64,000 bases of DNA from Salmonirosea aquatica (GCF_009296315.1 NZ_WHLY01000002.1:4252501-4316500); one strand, 5' to 3'. Counted from the stretch's first letter, positions 15,926 through 25,927 are shown. A program made the numbers and translations. The notes: generated by a model from the sequence alone, not told the origin.

Positions 15926-18260
15926 ATGCATCGGCTACTGATTCTATTTTGTCTTTTCATTAGTTGCGAAGGGTTCTTTGCAACGGACGGGCTCGCCCAA
16001 AATGCCGATTGTCATTGCTTTATCAGAGGTGTGGTGCGCGACGATCACACGGGGCAACCGATCGTGGGGGCTACGTTGTTGCTGGTGAAATCCAATCAGG
16101 GCATTTTCACTGATGCCGATGGGCGCTACGAGTTTACTAATCTTTGCCCAGGTCGGTACGAAATAGAATGCCGGATTGTGGGGTACCAATCCCGGCGCGA
16201 TACGGTTAATCTGGTGGAGGGGCACGAAGAGAATTTTTCGCTTGCCGAAGAGGAAATTCATCTGGAGGACGTCGAAATTACCGCCCATCGTACCGACGCA
16301 CCCGTCACGCAACCACTTGCTACGCTTACCGGCAGCGATCTGGCGCAAACGCGGGGTCAGTCCCTGGGTGAAAGCCTGCAGGGCATTACCGGTATCACAA
16401 CCCTGCAAACCGGCTCATCCATCGCCAAGCCCGTCATTCATGGTATGCATAGCAACCGGGTTTTGATCATGAACAATGGGGTTCGGCAGGAGGGACAGCA
16501 GTGGGGATCGGAACATGCACCCGAGATAGACCCATTCGTAGCCACACGGTTGTCAGTGGTGAAAGGGGCAGCGGGAGTACGCTACGGCTCCGATGCCATT
16601 GGTGGGGTAATTCTGGTTGAACCCGAAGAGCTACCCATCAACAAGCCCCTTAGTGGGGAAGTCAACGCGGCGGGATTTTCTAACGGACGGCAGGGAGCAG
16701 GATCGGCAACGCTACAGGGGGGCATAAAAGGCCTCGGCGGTTTCGGCTGGCGCGCGCAGGGTACCCTCAAGCGGGGTGGAAATATTCGAACGCCCCGTTA
16801 TTTCCTGGATAACACCGGTATCTCAGAACGCAACTACTCGCTGGCGGCAGGGTATCGCAAAAAAGGGTTCGGTGTTGAAGTGTTTTACAGTCATTTTGCT
16901 ACCAGAATTGGGATTTTTTCGGGTTCACATATCGGAAGCGTGACGGATTTGCTCAATGTCATCAACAGCGGTGAGCCGCTGGTCAAATCCGATTTCAGCT
17001 ATGCGATCAATCGCCCCTATCAGCAGGTTAAACATAATTTGCTCAAAGGTGAGGTACATTACCATTTTCCGGATGGTAATCGCCTGAAATGGGTGTCGGC
17101 ATTTCAGTACGACAATCGTCTGGAGTATGACCTACATGCCCCCGCAATGATTCCCTGGCCGCCCTCAACCATCCCGAACTTTCATTTCGCCTCACTACTT
17201 TGACGAATGACATTCTCTGGGATCATAAGCCGTTGGCCCAAAAGTTTACCGGGCAAATCGGCGTGAGTACCCTGTACCAGTACAACGTGATGAATGGGCG
17301 TCCCCTTATTCCGAACTTCGATCAATGGAACGTGGGTCTGTTCGCCATTGAGCGCCTGGTACACAACGGCTGGGAGCTGGAAGCCGGGCTACGCTACGAT
17401 TACCGACAACTCACTACCTACCGGATCGTCAGCCGGGAAAAACAGACGAATGTTTTTAATTTTCACAATGCCTCGGGCACCCTGGGCGCAGGGCGTAATC
17501 TGAACGACCGCTGGTCGGTGCGACTCAACCTGGGTACGGCCTGGCGGGCGCCCAATGTGAGTGAATTGTTCAGTAATGGGGTCCACCACGGGGCAGCGGC
17601 CTATGAAGAAGGTGATCCTACCCTGGTGCCCGAAAAAGCACGCAACGCCATTGGCAGTATCCGGTACGCCAATGAAAAGCTGACTTTCGAGGTAGGTGGT
17701 TATTATAATTACGTCCGGGACTACATCTACCTCAAACCCCAGGCCGAACCCATCCTAACCGTACGCGGAGCCTTTCCCTACTTCAGGTACACCCAAACTG
17801 ACGCAACTTTCAAAGGAATCGACGCCAATGTGGATTGGAAACTGGGCAGGCATATTTCGTGGGGAAGTAAGATGACCTACCTGCGGGTGAATGATGTACG
17901 GAATGATTCGTACCTGGTCAATATTCCCGCCAATCGTTGGGAGAATCAACTGAAATCCACTTGGCAGGAGGTAGGTACTTGGCGCAAAATGGCCGTATCG
18001 TTATCCAATCGTTGGGTAGGAGAGCAGCGACGGGTACCCCCGGCGAGCGATTTCGCCCCCCGCCCGCGGGCTACTCCCTGTGGAGCGTGCAGGCAAGTGG
18101 TACTCTGCCCCTGGCAGAAAAACGGGAATTGGAACTCACCTTTACCGTAGATAACATCTTGGATACGGCCTACCGCGATTACCTCAACCGCTTCCGCTAC
18201 TACGCCGATGACATGGGGCGCAATGTGTCCCTGCGCGTCCGCTATGTTTTTGGAAAATAA
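15926..18260 (+). pseudogene. TonB-dependent metal/siderophore-type receptor, two frameshifts
   Basis: Outer-membrane receptor, by context probably for zinc or a zinc chelate. Start MHRLLILFCLFISC gives a signal peptide; then a carboxypeptidase-like domain (IRGVVRDDHTGQPIVGATLL), a plug (PVIHGMHSNRVLIMNNGVRQ; RLSVVKGAAGVRYGSDAIGG) and a barrel with final SLRVRYVFGK. The reading frame breaks twice: at the C5 run 17139-17143 and at the C6 run 18056-18061. Adding one C at each site restores a continuous receptor of normal length (about 778 residues). Between them the frame 17200-18150 is uninterrupted, so the rest is well conserved, which argues for recent frameshifts, phase variation or assembly error over old decay. 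Followed 44 bp later by a lipoprotein gene. Confidence 0.85.
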
Positions 18261-18304
18261 ACAATTTTTAAATCAATCGTTTACTCTAAAATCATGACTC
18301 AGGT

Positions 18305-18874
18305 ATGGCTATGAAAAACAAATGGATTCCAGCAATGCTAATCGGGCTGACTTTTCTGCTAGCGCAGTGTAAATCGGCCTCCGACGTGGAACCCGACGAT
18401 GAGAATGAATTAATTACTACTGTTCAATTGCAATTTTCCCCAACCCTTATCTTTACGGGTGATCAAACCTTCACCTACCGCGATATTGACGGGGATGGCG
18501 GTAATCCACCCACGAAGTTCGATACCATCTCGCTGCTGGCAAATACGGAGTACGTACTGAAAGTGACCGTGCTGGACGAAAGCAAAAATCCAGCGGATGA
18601 CATTACTGAGGAAGTGCAGGAAAAGGCTGATGAGCATCTTTTTGTGTTTACGCCTACCCCCGCATCCCTGCTGACGTACACCTATGGTGATAAAGATGCC
18701 CGTAATCTGCCGATCGGCCTGGTCGGTACGGTCAAAACCGGAGCCGCCGGAACGGGTACCCTGCGCGTACAGTTACGCCATCAGCCTCCCATTAGTGATA
18801 AAATCATGAAAGACGGTACCGCCGGTCCCGGCAGCGATGATGTGAATTTGAATTTTAACTTGGTAGTGAAGTAG
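18305..18874 (+). CDS. Lipoprotein downstream of metal receptor
   Basis: 189 residues with lipobox LLAQC (Cys near residue 22) and a mature part that starts acidic (DVEPDDENEL), then a predicted beta-rich domain with FSPTLIFTGDQTFTYRDIDG, a helix DDITEEVQEKADEHLFVF and RVQLRHQP near the end. Similar small lipoproteins are often found beside TonB receptors of the metal type in Bacteroidota, and it is probably a periplasmic or surface accessory for substrate capture. A second ATG at 18311 is equally possible as start. Convergent with the Fur-family gene. Confidence 0.75.
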   Translation: MAMKNKWIPAMLIGLTFLLAQCKSASDVEPDDENELITTVQLQFSPTLIFTGDQTFTYRDIDGDGGNPPTKFDTISLLANTEYVLKVTVLDESKNPADDITEEVQEKADEHLFVFTPTPASLLTYTYGDKDARNLPIGLVGTVKTGAAGTGTLRVQLRHQPPISDKIMKDGTAGPGSDDVNLNFNLVVK

Positions 18875-18921
18875 ATTAATTGATTTGGAATGAGGGGATG
18901 AAGCGTACTTTATTTCCTCAT

Positions 18922-19347
18922 TCACTCATCCGAAATTGAGCAGGCCGCACAAAGTCCCTGAATCAGCAAATTGACTTCTTCCACCCGGTAACCCTCGGGT
19001 AGCTTGACGGCCGGCACGTGCAGGTTTTCAAGACAGTTGGTTTGTCCGCATAGATTGCACTTGAAATGGACGTGATCGTGGTGGTGGTCATGTTCGGTGC
19101 AGCGCTCCCGGCACAGGGCGTAACGGGTACCTTCGTCGTCGAGCACTTTGTGAATTATACCTTTCTCCAGGAAGGTCTTCAGAGTACGGTAGATTGTCAC
19201 CCGGTCGAAACGTTCGCCCAGGGCACTTTCCAAATCTCCGTGCGAAAGCGCCATTTCACGGTTCACAAAAGTCTCCAGTACGTCCTCGCGGCAGGAAGTC
19301 GTGCGAAGTTTGTGATCTTTGAGGGTAGAGCTGACAAACTGTTCCAT
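18922..19347 (-). CDS. Fur-family metal-dependent repressor, probably Zur
   Basis: 141 residues. Winged-helix N-terminus (LRTTSCREDVLETFVNREMA; FDRVTIYRTLKTFLEKGIIH) and a metal-binding C-terminus with HDHHHDHVHFKCNLCGQTNC and a final CAAC, giving the two CxxC pairs of the structural zinc site and a His-rich regulatory site. The neighbours (TonB receptor, lipoprotein, MerC-like protein) and the four TGCAAC/GTTGCA boxes suggest it represses metal uptake when metal is plentiful. Zinc is favoured over iron because of gene company; this is inference. Confidence 0.88.
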   Translation of the reverse strand: MEQFVSSTLKDHKLRTTSCREDVLETFVNREMALSHGDLESALGERFDRVTIYRTLKTFLEKGIIHKVLDDEGTRYALCRERCTEHDHHHDHVHFKCNLCGQTNCLENLHVPAVKLPEGYRVEEVNLLIQGLCAACSISDE

Positions 19348-19429
19348 GGGTGTTGAGCGGTATGATGGGCAGGATCAGGCAGTAAAGGTACGGTACTTTT
19401 TTCAATCCTGCTCTGTGAACGATTTATTA

Positions 19430-19483
19430 TGCAACAGTGTTGCAAATCATAAAGTTTCCGATTATTTTTGCATCACTATTGCA
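19430..19483 (+). promoter_or_regulatory. Two Zur/Fur-like boxes over the merC-like promoter
   Basis: Box 3 (19430-19444) is TGCAACAGTGTTGCA, a perfect 7-1-7 palindrome. Box 4 (19469-19483) is TGCATCACTATTGCA, with outer arms TTGCA/TGCAA conserved. The -7 element TATTTTTG (19463-19470) runs into box 4, and a TTG (19440-19442) inside box 3 is at the right distance for -33. The ATG of the MerC-like gene is 7 bp after box 4. Confidence 0.75.
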
Positions 19484-19489
19484 ATAAGT

Positions 19490-19891
19490 ATGAAAACCGA
19501 TTCCAGCGTACCTACCGGACATTCTCACAGCAAAGCCGACTACATGGGCATTGCGGGTTCGGTACTTTGCCTGATTCACTGCCTTATTACTCCCGTTTTG
19601 GCGCTGGGTACTTCGCTCACGGCGCACAGCCATACGATAGGTGTAATTGACCTCGATTATTTTTTCATTCTTATAAACGGCGTAGCAGTCTACTTTGCCA
19701 CCCGTGAGCATCGTAACCCCCTGCTTCGGCTTTTTCTGTGGAGCGCTTTCCTGTTATTTTCCGTTTCGCTGATCCTGGAAAACTATTTTCCGGCTTTCCG
19801 GACGCTGGGGTACCTCGGTTCGGGCCTTCTCATTGCCGGTCATGTGTATAACCTGATTTATTGCCGCCCCTGGCGCATTGTGAACGAGTGA
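19490..19891 (+). CDS. MerC-domain membrane protein
   Basis: 133 residues, start ATG at 19490 (longer frames from 19319 would read through the promoter boxes). Four helices with the MerC signature GSVLCLIHCLITPVLAL (two Cys facing the membrane) and a His-containing N-terminus GHSHSKADY. MerC proteins carry mercuric ions in Gram-negative mer operons; in Bacteroidota they are commonly found in zinc-regulated loci, where the metal is uncertain. Divergent from the Fur-family gene and controlled by the boxes just upstream. Confidence 0.85.
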   Translation: MKTDSSVPTGHSHSKADYMGIAGSVLCLIHCLITPVLALGTSLTAHSHTIGVIDLDYFFILINGVAVYFATREHRNPLLRLFLWSAFLLFSVSLILENYFPAFRTLGYLGSGLLIAGHVYNLIYCRPWRIVNE

Positions 19892-19919
19892 ATGCCACTC
19901 ATTCTAGGCAAGGTCAGTT

Positions 19920-21194
19920 TTATTTATCATATTCCACTTCATAACGGCTCAAATCTGGTCGGCCGTGCCTTTTTCGGTTGATCTCATAGTCGAAAATTGC
20001 CTTTCCCAAATGCGACATGAACGGGAAGCTGACGGTTTCGTATTCGTAGGTATTATCGTTGAAGATCTCATTTTCGTTGGCATAAATCACTGCCGTTAGC
20101 ATGAACTCCACGCCCCGCTCAAAATCCACAATGTAGGCATTGTCCAGCATGAAGCCGTAGGCATCACCTACCTTATTGAACAGGCGAATGTTGCGGGGCA
20201 TTCGCTTTTTGCTGTCGCCGAATAGGAAAAACTTCACATAGCTGTCGTAGTAATCGTCCGAATAGTGCGTGGGGTAGCTGGTTTCCATGGGTAGCTGCGA
20301 CATATACCGGTACAGGAACGCATAATCGTCAGGCCGCAGGTCGAACCGTTCGTGGGGTGGGAGACTTTCAGGAAAAAAGATAGCCTTGAGCAGCTTGTGC
20401 TGATCTTCCAGGGCAAAGAAATTCTTCTCGGTAAAATCAAAGGGTTCGTTCACCAGCTCGCCATTCTTAAGGTACCCCTTTCCCATTCGAATAGGCGACG
20501 CGACGTCTTCGACTTTTTCGGCGTAGGCCATCGGCTGATGATAAAGTACCCTGCCATCTTTCTCAAAACGGACGGGATTCGTATAGCGGTTGTTCTCCGT
20601 ACTCATGGGTAGCTCCAGGCGGTGCCGGATGCGTACATTGAGGTACCCCTTTTCGTGGAGTTTACGGTTGAAGTCTTCTTGACCAATGAATTCATACAGC
20701 CGGTTGAAAGCATCGTTGTCGCTGGCCAGCAGGATTTTCTTTGCGTAGTGGGCCACGGAGGGTAGTCCGCTTTCGGAGGTCGAGTCAGAAGTAACGGAAG
20801 TTTGCTCGAGACGCCCGGCCTCAGTGAACATGGGGGTGTATTTATCCAGTCCCGGAATATTCAGTTGATTGATCTTTTCCAAAGCCAGCAATACGGCGGG
20901 CAGCTTGACCGTGCTGGCCGGGTAGAAGTACCTGTTGCGGTCTACATTGTAGCGGTAGGTAGTAAAATGCGGCTCGTTCTTGCGGTTGCGGTCTATTTTG
21001 GTGTATACGATCTGCACGCCGTGCGCGTCCGGATTTTTGAGGAGGTCGCCAAACCAGTCGGGATGCTGCTGCAGTATTTTTTCAAGAAAGGCGTCGGTAG
21101 CGGGTTGGGCGGAAAGCGGAGGGGCGAGCATACAGGCCAGGGTGGCGATGAGTAGACCGGAGGTTTTGCGGAAAGCTGTAATCAAATCAGACAT
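19920..21194 (-). CDS. Class-A beta-lactamase-fold serine hydrolase
   Basis: Periplasmic protein of about 424 residues; start MSDLITAFRKTSG at 21194 with signal peptide ending LSAQP. The active-site Ser-x-x-Lys is FYPASTVKLPAVLLAL, the second motif SDN is LLASDNDAFNRLYEF, and the third (normally KTG) is KVG in LFNKVGDAYG. It is longer than class A beta-lactamases (about 290) with inserted Tyr/Asp-rich segments. The replaced Thr/Ser in motif three suggests it is not an efficient beta-lactamase; a peptidase or esterase acting on peptide or peptidoglycan substrates is more likely. Confidence 0.85.
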   Translation of the reverse strand: MSDLITAFRKTSGLLIATLACMLAPPLSAQPATDAFLEKILQQHPDWFGDLLKNPDAHGVQIVYTKIDRNRKNEPHFTTYRYNVDRNRYFYPASTVKLPAVLLALEKINQLNIPGLDKYTPMFTEAGRLEQTSVTSDSTSESGLPSVAHYAKKILLASDNDAFNRLYEFIGQEDFNRKLHEKGYLNVRIRHRLELPMSTENNRYTNPVRFEKDGRVLYHQPMAYAEKVEDVASPIRMGKGYLKNGELVNEPFDFTEKNFFALEDQHKLLKAIFFPESLPPHERFDLRPDDYAFLYRYMSQLPMETSYPTHYSDDYYDSYVKFFLFGDSKKRMPRNIRLFNKVGDAYGFMLDNAYIVDFERGVEFMLTAVIYANENEIFNDNTYEYETVSFPFMSHLGKAIFDYEINRKRHGRPDLSRYEVEYDK

Positions 21195-21385
21195 GGTTTG
21201 GAATAAAGTCACGGTACTCGACTTGGTAAGCGGGGGCAGTCCTGTCCCTAAAAATCAAATGCAAGATACTTCTAATAAACTGTATTTCGGGGCGGCATAT
21301 TTGGCAGATAAGCCATTTTTTTAGTCCGGAAATGTTTTTTAAACAAAAGTCCTGCTACGGACGGCCATTATAATTCGGTCCAAAG

Positions 21386-21393
21386 TACCTTTG
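21386..21393 (+). promoter_or_regulatory. -7 element of dehydratase promoter
   Basis: TACCTTTG matches TAnnTTTG, 40 bp before the dehydratase start. No clear -33 TTTG at the best distance, so this is a moderate call. Confidence 0.4.
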
Positions 21394-21433
21394 CCTTCTT
21401 AGTTGATCTACGAAAAAGAACCCAATAATACTC

Positions 21434-23151
21434 ATGGATAAAAAAGAATTACGCAGCCGGGGCTGGTTTGGCAAAGAAGGGAAGGATGGTTTCATTTACC
21501 GCGCCTGGATGAAAAACCAGGGGTACCCCGCCGACGAATTTGAAGGCCGACCCGTCATTGGCATTTGCAATACCTTTTCGGAGCTCACGCCCTGCAACGG
21601 CCATTTCCGCGAACTGGCCGAGTCGGTCAAGCGTGGCGTGTGGGAAGCGGGTGGATTTCCGCTGGAATTCCCGGTGATGTCGCTCGGCGAAACACTCATC
21701 AAACCCACCGCCATGCTCTACCGCAATCTGGCGAGTATGGATGTGGAGGAATCCATCCGGGCCAATCCCATCGACGGGGTCGTACTGCTGTGCGGCTGCG
21801 ACAAAACTACCCCCTCACTGGTGATGGGTGCATGCAGCGTTGACATTCCCACCATCGTGGTATCAGGAGGGCCCATGCTCACGGGCCGTTACCGGGGCAA
21901 GAGCATCGGCACCAGCGATATCTGGCGGTTCAGTGAAGCCTACCGGCAAGGGCAAATGTCGCAAGACGAGCTCAGTACCGCCGAAGCCTGCATGTGTCGA
22001 AGCGCGGGCCACTGCGCCGTGATGGGCACAGCCTCCACTATGGCCTGTATGGTCGAGTCACTTGGCCTCACTCTTCCCGAAAATGCCGCTATCCCCGCGG
22101 CCGACTCGCGCCGTAAGGTAGCCGCCCATTTGTCGGGCCGCCGCATCGTGGACATGGTGAAGGAAGATTTGCGCCTGTCGCAAATACTGACTCGCGAGGC
22201 CTTCGAGAATGCTATCAAGATCAACGCCGCCATCGGGGGATCTACCAATTTCGTGATTCACCTGCTGGCCATCGCCGGCCGCATCGGGGTAGACCTGAAA
22301 CTGGACGACTTCGACCACCTGTCGGCCGATATCCCGTTGCTGGCCAATCTGCAACCTTCGGGGGGTACTTTATGGAAGACTTTTACTACGCGGGCGGCTT
22401 ACCCGTGGTCATAAAAGAGCTTATGTCACGCCTGCACGGCGGTGTAATCACGGCAAATGGCAAAACGATGCAGGAAAACAGTTCGTCGGCCGAATGCTTC
22501 GATCCCGAAGTAATAGGTACCCTGGAAAAACCCGTGAAGGAACTGACCGGATTAGTGGTGGTGAAAGGAAATCTGGCCGTGAATGGAGCCGTACTCAAAC
22601 CATCGGCTTCGCTGAAACCCGAATTGCTGCAGCATCGGGGTCCGGCTTTGGTTTTTGAAGACATCGACCATTACAAAGCCCGGCTGGACGATCCTGACCT
22701 GGATATTGACGAAAACACCGTAATGGTGCTGAAAAATGTAGGTCCGAAAGGGTACCCCGGTATGCCCGAGGTGGGCAATATGGGCATACCCAAGCGATTG
22801 CTGGAAAAGGGCGTGATGGACATGGTACGTATCTCCGATGGTCGCATGAGCGGTACTGGCTTCGGTACGGTAGTGCTGCACGTGTCGCCCGAAGCGGCGG
22901 TAGGGGGTACCCTGGCGCTGGTGCAGGATGGGGATATGATCGAGCTTGACGTGGCCAACCGCCGCCTGCACCTGGATGTTTCGGACGAAGAACTGGAAAA
23001 ACGCCGTGTCGATTGGAAACCACTGGAATTGGGCTACAACCGGGGGTACGTTAACCTGCATATCAACCACGTGTTGCAAGCTCACGAAGGGGCGGATATG
23101 GATTTCCTGCGCGGTGGTTCAGGCGACAAGGTGACGCGTGATTCGCATTGA
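21434..23151 (+). pseudogene. IlvD/Edd-family sugar-acid dehydratase, one frameshift
   Basis: Fe-S dehydratase removing water from aldonic acids; sequence is nearest to arabonate/xylonate-type members (LRSRGWFGKEGKDGFIYRAW; NQGYPADEFEGRPVIGIC). Cluster cysteines are in ICNTFSELTPC, LLCGCDKTTP and ACMCRSAGHCAVMGTAS. The frame breaks at the G6 run 22360-22365, where NLQPSGG is followed by a wrong frame; one extra G gives NLQPSGGYFMEDFYYAGGLP and a complete protein of about 572 residues. The second half (22372-23151) is fully open, with GRMSGTGFGTVVLHVSPEAA. The SDR gene follows by 114 bp, together suggesting a non-phosphorylative sugar or sugar-acid pathway. Confidence 0.88.
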
Positions 23152-23265
23152 TTTTTGAGGAACAGGGCATTAAAGGGCAAAGGCACAAAGTACAGGATAT
23201 GTGTAGTGAGGTGAGAGTAGATTGATTCCTAAACCCATTTTTCGCAGAATCCAGAATCCAAAAGA

Positions 23266-24078
23266 ATGACTGATAAACTTTTTGCCGATCAGGTGGCCAT
23301 CGTGACGGGTGCCGCGCAAGGGATAGGCTTTGAGATAGCCCGGCAACTGGCTTTACAGGGTGCAGGCGTAGTACTCAACGATTTGCATGGTGCCCTTGCC
23401 GAAGAAGCAGCCTCATCCATTCAAAAAGAAGGCGGCCGATGTGTGGCCGTAGCCGGCGATGCCTCGGATGAGGAGGTCATTGCTGAAATGGTACAGCAGT
23501 CCGTAGAGCATTTTGGCAAGCTTACCATTGCCGTAGCCAATGCGGGCATCACGCTGTTTGGTGATTTTTTCGAGTACCCGGCGGCCGATTTGCGCCGGGT
23601 ACTCGAAACCAATCTGGTTGGATCGTTTTTGCTGGCCCAGGCAGCAGCCCGACAGATGCGGCATCAGGATTCGGGCGGCCAGCGGACCGGCGGACGCATC
23701 CTGCTCATGTCGTCAGTAGTGGGTCATCAGGCGCATGAGTATCTGGCTGCCTACGCCATGACCAAGGCCGGACTGGAAATGCTGGCCAAAAATCTGGTGC
23801 TGGAGCTATCACCCCACAATATCACGATCAATGCCGTAGCGCCCGGCGCCACCCTGACCGAGCGCACCTTGCAGGAAGACCCGACCTACGCCAAGGTATG
23901 GTCGGCAATCACGCCCACAGGGCGTCCGGCGATTCGGGAAGACATCGCCCATGCGGCGTTGTTTCTGCTGTCGCCCCTGTCGGGGCACATCACCGGACAA
24001 AGCCTGGTGGTCGACGGCGGCTGGACTTCGGTGAGTCCGTTGCCGGATTTGAGTGGCATGAATGAGGGAGGTACCTAG
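23266..24078 (+). CDS. Short-chain dehydrogenase/reductase
   Basis: 270 residues, NAD(P)-dependent oxidoreductase. Cofactor motif TGAAQGIGFEIARQL, an Asp after strand 2 (VVLNDLHG) favouring NAD, the structural AVANAG, catalytic Ser in LLMSSVVGHQ and YxxxK as YAMTKAGLEML. C-terminus GHITGQSLVVDGGWTSVSP is the classical SDR end. By position after the sugar-acid dehydratase it may oxidise a sugar, lactone precursor or 2-keto-3-deoxy acid. The stop shares CTAG with the stop of the convergent LytTR response regulator (4-bp overlap). Confidence 0.92.
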   Translation: MTDKLFADQVAIVTGAAQGIGFEIARQLALQGAGVVLNDLHGALAEEAASSIQKEGGRCVAVAGDASDEEVIAEMVQQSVEHFGKLTIAVANAGITLFGDFFEYPAADLRRVLETNLVGSFLLAQAAARQMRHQDSGGQRTGGRILLMSSVVGHQAHEYLAAYAMTKAGLEMLAKNLVLELSPHNITINAVAPGATLTERTLQEDPTYAKVWSAITPTGRPAIREDIAHAALFLLSPLSGHITGQSLVVDGGWTSVSPLPDLSGMNEGGT

Positions 24079-24845
24079 TTTTCCTCAAACCAGCTTTTGA
24101 ACGTAGGTACCCGCTCCTTGCTGATCAGGATTGGTTGGGGCGAAGCGGGGGACACTCTGATCAGCAGACGGCCATTGAAATAAAACTCGATTTCCCGGAT
24201 GCTGTCCCGGGCCACGATAAACTGTCGGTTGGCCCGAAAAAAACGATTCGGATCGAGCATATTATCCAGTTCTTCCAGCGGTTTGTCGAGGGCATAATTG
24301 CGGGCATCGCTCAGGGTACCCTCCACTACGCCGTTCCGAATCGTGAACCAGGCGAACTCATCGTCCCGGATCGGGATCAGCTTATCGCGGTAAGGTACCA
24401 GGAAGTTCCGGCGGACAGGTTTCTTATGCAGCAGCTGGCCATGGATGATATCTTCCAGCGATTTCACTTTTTCTTTCAGATTTTCCCCCTTGGTATGGAG
24501 AAATTTATCCAGACTGCGATGCAGGGCAGTGGGCTTTATGGGTTTTAATAGGTAATCTACGCTATTCAGTCTGAAAGCATTGATCGCGTATTCATCGTGG
24601 GCCGTCGTGAAAATTACCGGGCTCTGCACAGACGTATGTTCGAAAATGTCGAAGCAGGTACCATCACCCAACTGCACATCCAGAAAAATGAGGTCAGGGG
24701 CCGGATGGCTCGTGAGCCAGGCTACCGACTGTTCCACACTTTCCAGAATTGCCAGTACCTTGGCCTGGGGAATTATTTGCTGCACCAGATCCCGCAGGTA
24801 ATGTCCGGCTGGTTCTTCGTCTTCTATGATTACTAGGTTGGTCAT
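24075..24845 (-). CDS. LytR/AlgR-type response regulator
   Basis: 256 residues: receiver domain (LVIIEDEEPAGHYLRDLVQQ; phospho-Asp in PDLIFLDVQLGDG; K in DYLLKPIKPTAL), linker, and LytTR DNA-binding domain (RNFLVPYRDKLIPIRDDEFA; LDPNRFFRANRQFIVARDSI). All receiver residues are intact. The start overlaps the stop of the kinase gene by ATGA, so the two are translationally coupled and form one two-component system. Target genes are not evident. Confidence 0.94.
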   Translation of the reverse strand: MTNLVIIEDEEPAGHYLRDLVQQIIPQAKVLAILESVEQSVAWLTSHPAPDLIFLDVQLGDGTCFDIFEHTSVQSPVIFTTAHDEYAINAFRLNSVDYLLKPIKPTALHRSLDKFLHTKGENLKEKVKSLEDIIHGQLLHKKPVRRNFLVPYRDKLIPIRDDEFAWFTIRNGVVEGTLSDARNYALDKPLEELDNMLDPNRFFRANRQFIVARDSIREIEFYFNGRLLIRVSPASPQPILISKERVPTFKSWFEEN

Positions 24846-25885
24846 GGTGATTCTACAAGCGGTATCATTACGGTAAAGTGCCGGGCATCCTCTGTTTGGG
24901 TCGTGGTTTGGCCGGTAATGAGTTCATAGCGTTTATCCAGATTGCTCAGGCCGATTCCCAGACCGTCCGTGTGGGTTTTACGATGGATTGAATTCGAGAT
25001 CGTCAGCTGTCCCGCCTCTTCGTCAACCAGCACGTTGAGATGCAGCACATGGTCGGAAGTAATGACATTATGCTTGATGGCATTCTCGATGAGGAGCTGC
25101 AGCGCCAGGGGTACCACATACCATTTTTTGCGTAACTCGGTATTTTCGAAAGTAAACATCAACTTATTGCCAAAACGGGCCTTATATAATCCCAGGAACG
25201 AATGGGCTACCTCCAGCTCCTCCGCGAGACAAACCAGATTCTGGTTTTGGATTTTCAGGTTGTAGCGTAGGATGTCCGACAGGTTATGAACGATTGTCTG
25301 TGCCTTACCCGGGTCAGTCATGATCGAAACGTTGAGGATATTCAGGGCATTGAACAGAAAATGAGGATTGAGCTGATTGTTCAGGACGTCCAGCTGGTGC
25401 TTGATCTGCAGCCTTTTCAACTGTTCGTTTTCAATATTTATCCGATTGACCTTATGCATGATGTCAATAAAATACCGAAATCCCCGAATAGCAGCTACGA
25501 TCACCGAGTGACGCACAAAGTAGGTAAGGTGCAACAGCGAGTTTTCGCGTACGGGCCCGGTAACTAAGAGTTGAAACTGGAAAAACAACTCGGTCAGGAC
25601 CAGCAGCACTGCGATCCGAATGACCCACCGGGTAGCTGGTCTTTGCCTGAGGTACCACTTCATGGAGTTCTGGACCGATTCCAGATCGAGCAGAGCCAGG
25701 GTCATTCCGAACAGAAAGCTACTCACAAACTGGCAGACCAGCGCCAGCGATCCGGTTTGGTACAAGGCAGGCGAAAGCCGGGGCTCCCAAGCGAATGTCA
25801 GAAGCTGAGGCAAGTTCACAATCAGGCTAATGACTATACAGAAGCGCCATAAGTCCCGAATCCCAAAGTAGCGCGGTGTTGTCAT
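24842..25885 (-). CDS. LytS-type membrane sensor histidine kinase
   Basis: 347 residues with four membrane helices in the first 140 residues, then a short coiled coil and the His_kinase domain LDVLNNQLNPHFLFNALNIL (phospho-His in NPHFLFNAL), and an ATPase part with LLIENAIKHNVIT and GLGIGLSNLDKRYELI. There is no extracytoplasmic sensor domain, so the membrane helices probably sense. Partner regulator is the next gene, overlapping by 4 bp. Confidence 0.94.
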   Translation of the reverse strand: MTTPRYFGIRDLWRFCIVISLIVNLPQLLTFAWEPRLSPALYQTGSLALVCQFVSSFLFGMTLALLDLESVQNSMKWYLRQRPATRWVIRIAVLLVLTELFFQFQLLVTGPVRENSLLHLTYFVRHSVIVAAIRGFRYFIDIMHKVNRINIENEQLKRLQIKHQLDVLNNQLNPHFLFNALNILNVSIMTDPGKAQTIVHNLSDILRYNLKIQNQNLVCLAEELEVAHSFLGLYKARFGNKLMFTFENTELRKKWYVVPLALQLLIENAIKHNVITSDHVLHLNVLVDEEAGQLTISNSIHRKTHTDGLGIGLSNLDKRYELITGQTTTQTEDARHFTVMIPLVESP

Positions 25886-25927
25886 ATCATCTCCCAGGCG
25901 GTCGATACCGATCAGTTATGCAGAAAA

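Noticed and set aside
22360-22372. Programmed frameshift in the dehydratase
   Set aside because: There is no slippery heptamer plus stem typical of programmed shifts, and the family is not known to use one; a one-base loss in a G run is simpler.
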